Source: Myxococcales bacterium (GTDB lineage Bacteria; Myxococcota; Polyangia; Polyangiales; Polyangiaceae). Taken from it: a DNA stretch of 64,000 nucleotides. Both the position numbers and the translations under genes were made by a program. Location: positions 1 through 64,000 of the forward strand of contig PLXW01000017.1 in the NCBI GenBank assembly GCA_003151595.1, written 5' to 3'. Position 1 is the stretch's first letter; every line of letters starts with the position of its first letter. Of this stretch, positions 62,858 through 64,000 are shown piece after piece. The notes under the pieces are model-generated. The model was not told where the DNA came from. It searched no databases and saw only the letters and a program-made list of their open reading frames with translations.

Positions 62858-63814
62858 ATGTCTGCGAATGACGGCGTCGCGGTCGTCGGTGGTGGTGCGT
62901 GGGGTCTTGCCTTGGCGGCGGCGGCGGCGCGCACGGGGAAGCACGTCATCGTGCTCACGCGGCGCGCGCACGATTCGCGCGCGCTGCCGTCGGGCGTAGA
63001 GCGCGCGCGCGACGCGGCTGACGTCGCGGCGCGAGCGCGGCTGGTCATCCTCGCGGTCCCGTCGAGCGCGGCGCGAGCGACGGCGCGCGCGCTGGGAGAG
63101 CACATCGACGGGCGTCACCTCGTGGTGCATGGCGTGCGCGGGCTCGTCGGCGAAGAGATGGCGACGATCGGAGACGTCGTTCGCGAAGAGACTCCAGCGC
63201 GTCGCGTGGGCGCGCTCGGTGGCCCCGCCCTGGTCGACGATCTCGTCGCCGGTCGGCCGAGCGTGCTCGTGTGCGGTTCGCACTTCCCGGAAGTGAACGG
63301 CGCCGTGACCGACGCGCTCACGCACGAGACGCTGCGCCTCTACACGACGGCCGATCGCCTGGGGATCGAGTGGGCCAGCGCGCTCGTCGGCTGCCTCGCG
63401 ATCGGCATGGGCTACACGCAAGGTCTCGGCGCGAGCCCGGGCCTCGTGGCGGCGCTCCTCTCGCGATCGGTGCACGAGGCTGCGCGCATCGCGGCGGCGG
63501 CCGGCGGCGAAGAGAAGACGCTGCTCGGTCTCGGAGGCTACGGCGATCTCCTCGCCGCGGTCGGACAGGAGCGGCGGCCCGAGGTCGTGCTCGGTCGCGC
63601 GCTGGCGAAAGGGACGAAGCTCGAAGCGGCGCTGGCCGAAGCCGAGCAGCGGATCGAAGCGGTGGAGCTCGTGCCGCGCGTCGTGGCCTGGGCCGAGAAG
63701 CGAAACGTGCGAACGCCGATCTTCCGCGCGCTGATGAGCGGCGTGCTGTCGTCGCGCCCCGCGTCCGACATCTTGCATGAGCTGATGACCGGGCCGCTCG
63801 AAGCGGGCATCTGA
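62858..63814 (+). CDS. GpsA-like protein lacking catalytic lysines
   Basis: A 318-residue homologue of NAD(P)-dependent glycerol-3-phosphate dehydrogenase. The Rossmann motif VVGGGAWGLALAAAAARTGK, the ALGGPALVDDLVAGRPS loop and the C-terminal LGGYGDLLAAVG are all recognisable. However, where active GpsA has LKN with the catalytic lysine, this protein has ALVGCLAIG (V177), and the KGI lysine is replaced by histidine in HGVRG (H91). Activity as normal GpsA is thus doubtful; it may be a regulatory or altered-specificity paralogue. The genome should have another gpsA. Follows the amidase by 12 bp. Confidence 0.75.
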   Translation: MSANDGVAVVGGGAWGLALAAAAARTGKHVIVLTRRAHDSRALPSGVERARDAADVAARARLVILAVPSSAARATARALGEHIDGRHLVVHGVRGLVGEEMATIGDVVREETPARRVGALGGPALVDDLVAGRPSVLVCGSHFPEVNGAVTDALTHETLRLYTTADRLGIEWASALVGCLAIGMGYTQGLGASPGLVAALLSRSVHEAARIAAAAGGEEKTLLGLGGYGDLLAAVGQERRPEVVLGRALAKGTKLEAALAEAEQRIEAVELVPRVVAWAEKRNVRTPIFRALMSGVLSSRPASDILHELMTGPLEAGI

Positions 63815-63818
63815 TCCG

Positions 63819-64000
63819 ATGCGCGCGCGCTCCTCGCTCCTGCCGCCCTCGCTCCTGCAGGTCGCCGCGTGCGTCGCGCTCGCCGCGTTCGTGGCCTGCG
63901 CGCCTGCCGCTCCGCCCGTCGCGCCGCTCCCGCCCGCGCCGTGCACCGCCGCGGCGATCGCATCTGCGCCGATTCCCCCCGCGCCCCTCCCCGCGTCCGC
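63819..64000 (+). CDS. Lipoprotein (partial, runs off the window)
   Basis: The first 60 residues of a predicted lipoprotein: MRARSSLLPPSLLQVAACVA, then ALAAFVAC with lipobox FVAC, then a Pro/Ala-rich linker. It begins 4 bp after the GpsA-like stop. The body is outside the window. Confidence 0.7.
   Translation, partial: MRARSSLLPPSLLQVAACVALAAFVACAPAAPPVAPLPPAPCTAAAIASAPIPPAPLPAS

Noticed and set aside
61736..63946. Minus-strand frame of about 740 codons opposite amidase and GpsA-like genes
   Set aside because: Both plus-strand genes have clear family motifs; the antisense frame has none.

Overview
The window is about 70% GC DNA from a myxobacterium-like bacterium (Myxococcota, probably Polyangia). 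Inferred reasons: codon use so GC-rich that long antisense reading frames run through most genes; many lipoproteins with Asp/Ala/Gly-rich linkers after the lipobox; cysteine-rich C-GxxGE-ECD and NCGSCG modules; repeated choice-of-anchor-D-like domains; and an enhancer-binding protein without a receiver domain. I see no rRNA, tRNA, CRISPR array, prophage or transposase.

Left part (1-31.5 kb) is mostly housekeeping and lipid/secondary-type metabolism: a cytochrome P450, a PaaI-type thioesterase, a TetR regulator divergent from a carotenoid/retinoid-type FAD oxidoreductase with two matched operator palindromes between them, an esterase-ApaG-CyaY-truncated globin operon, an amidase, a trans-aconitate methyltransferase-like gene, an AAA ATPase coupled to a TPR protein, a membrane spermidine-synthase-like fusion, and a minus-strand fatty-acid/oxidoreductase run (two acyl-CoA dehydrogenases around a lipoprotein, a ketopantoate-reductase-like gene, a Rossmann reductase and a GMC oxidoreductase). 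TolC, two tandem small lipoproteins, YgiQ and a sigma-54 activator follow. Between YgiQ and the activator lies a ten-unit, exactly 22-bp-period palindrome array.

Right part (31.5-61.3 kb) is dominated by envelope proteins: cysteine-rich lipoproteins sharing a C-terminal module, two giant Ig-like repeat lipoproteins, a 1259-residue lipoprotein with four CxxCH haem sites translationally coupled to a signal peptidase I, a PstS-like binding protein with a cysteine-rich tail, a double cyclic-nucleotide-binding membrane protein, a YceI protein, a CxxCH-plus-beta-barrel protein with a small monohaem partner, a porin and a purple-acid-phosphatase-like lipoprotein. Together they suggest a surface redox and scavenging region, but no pathway can be proved from sequence alone.

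The right edge holds an amidase, a GpsA homologue that lacks the expected catalytic lysines, and the start of another lipoprotein. Repeats include two copies of a ~115-bp palindromic REP-like element (one read into the N-terminus of a lipoprotein), a 43-44-bp tandem array, a hexanucleotide microsatellite inside a lipoprotein gene, and several hairpins.
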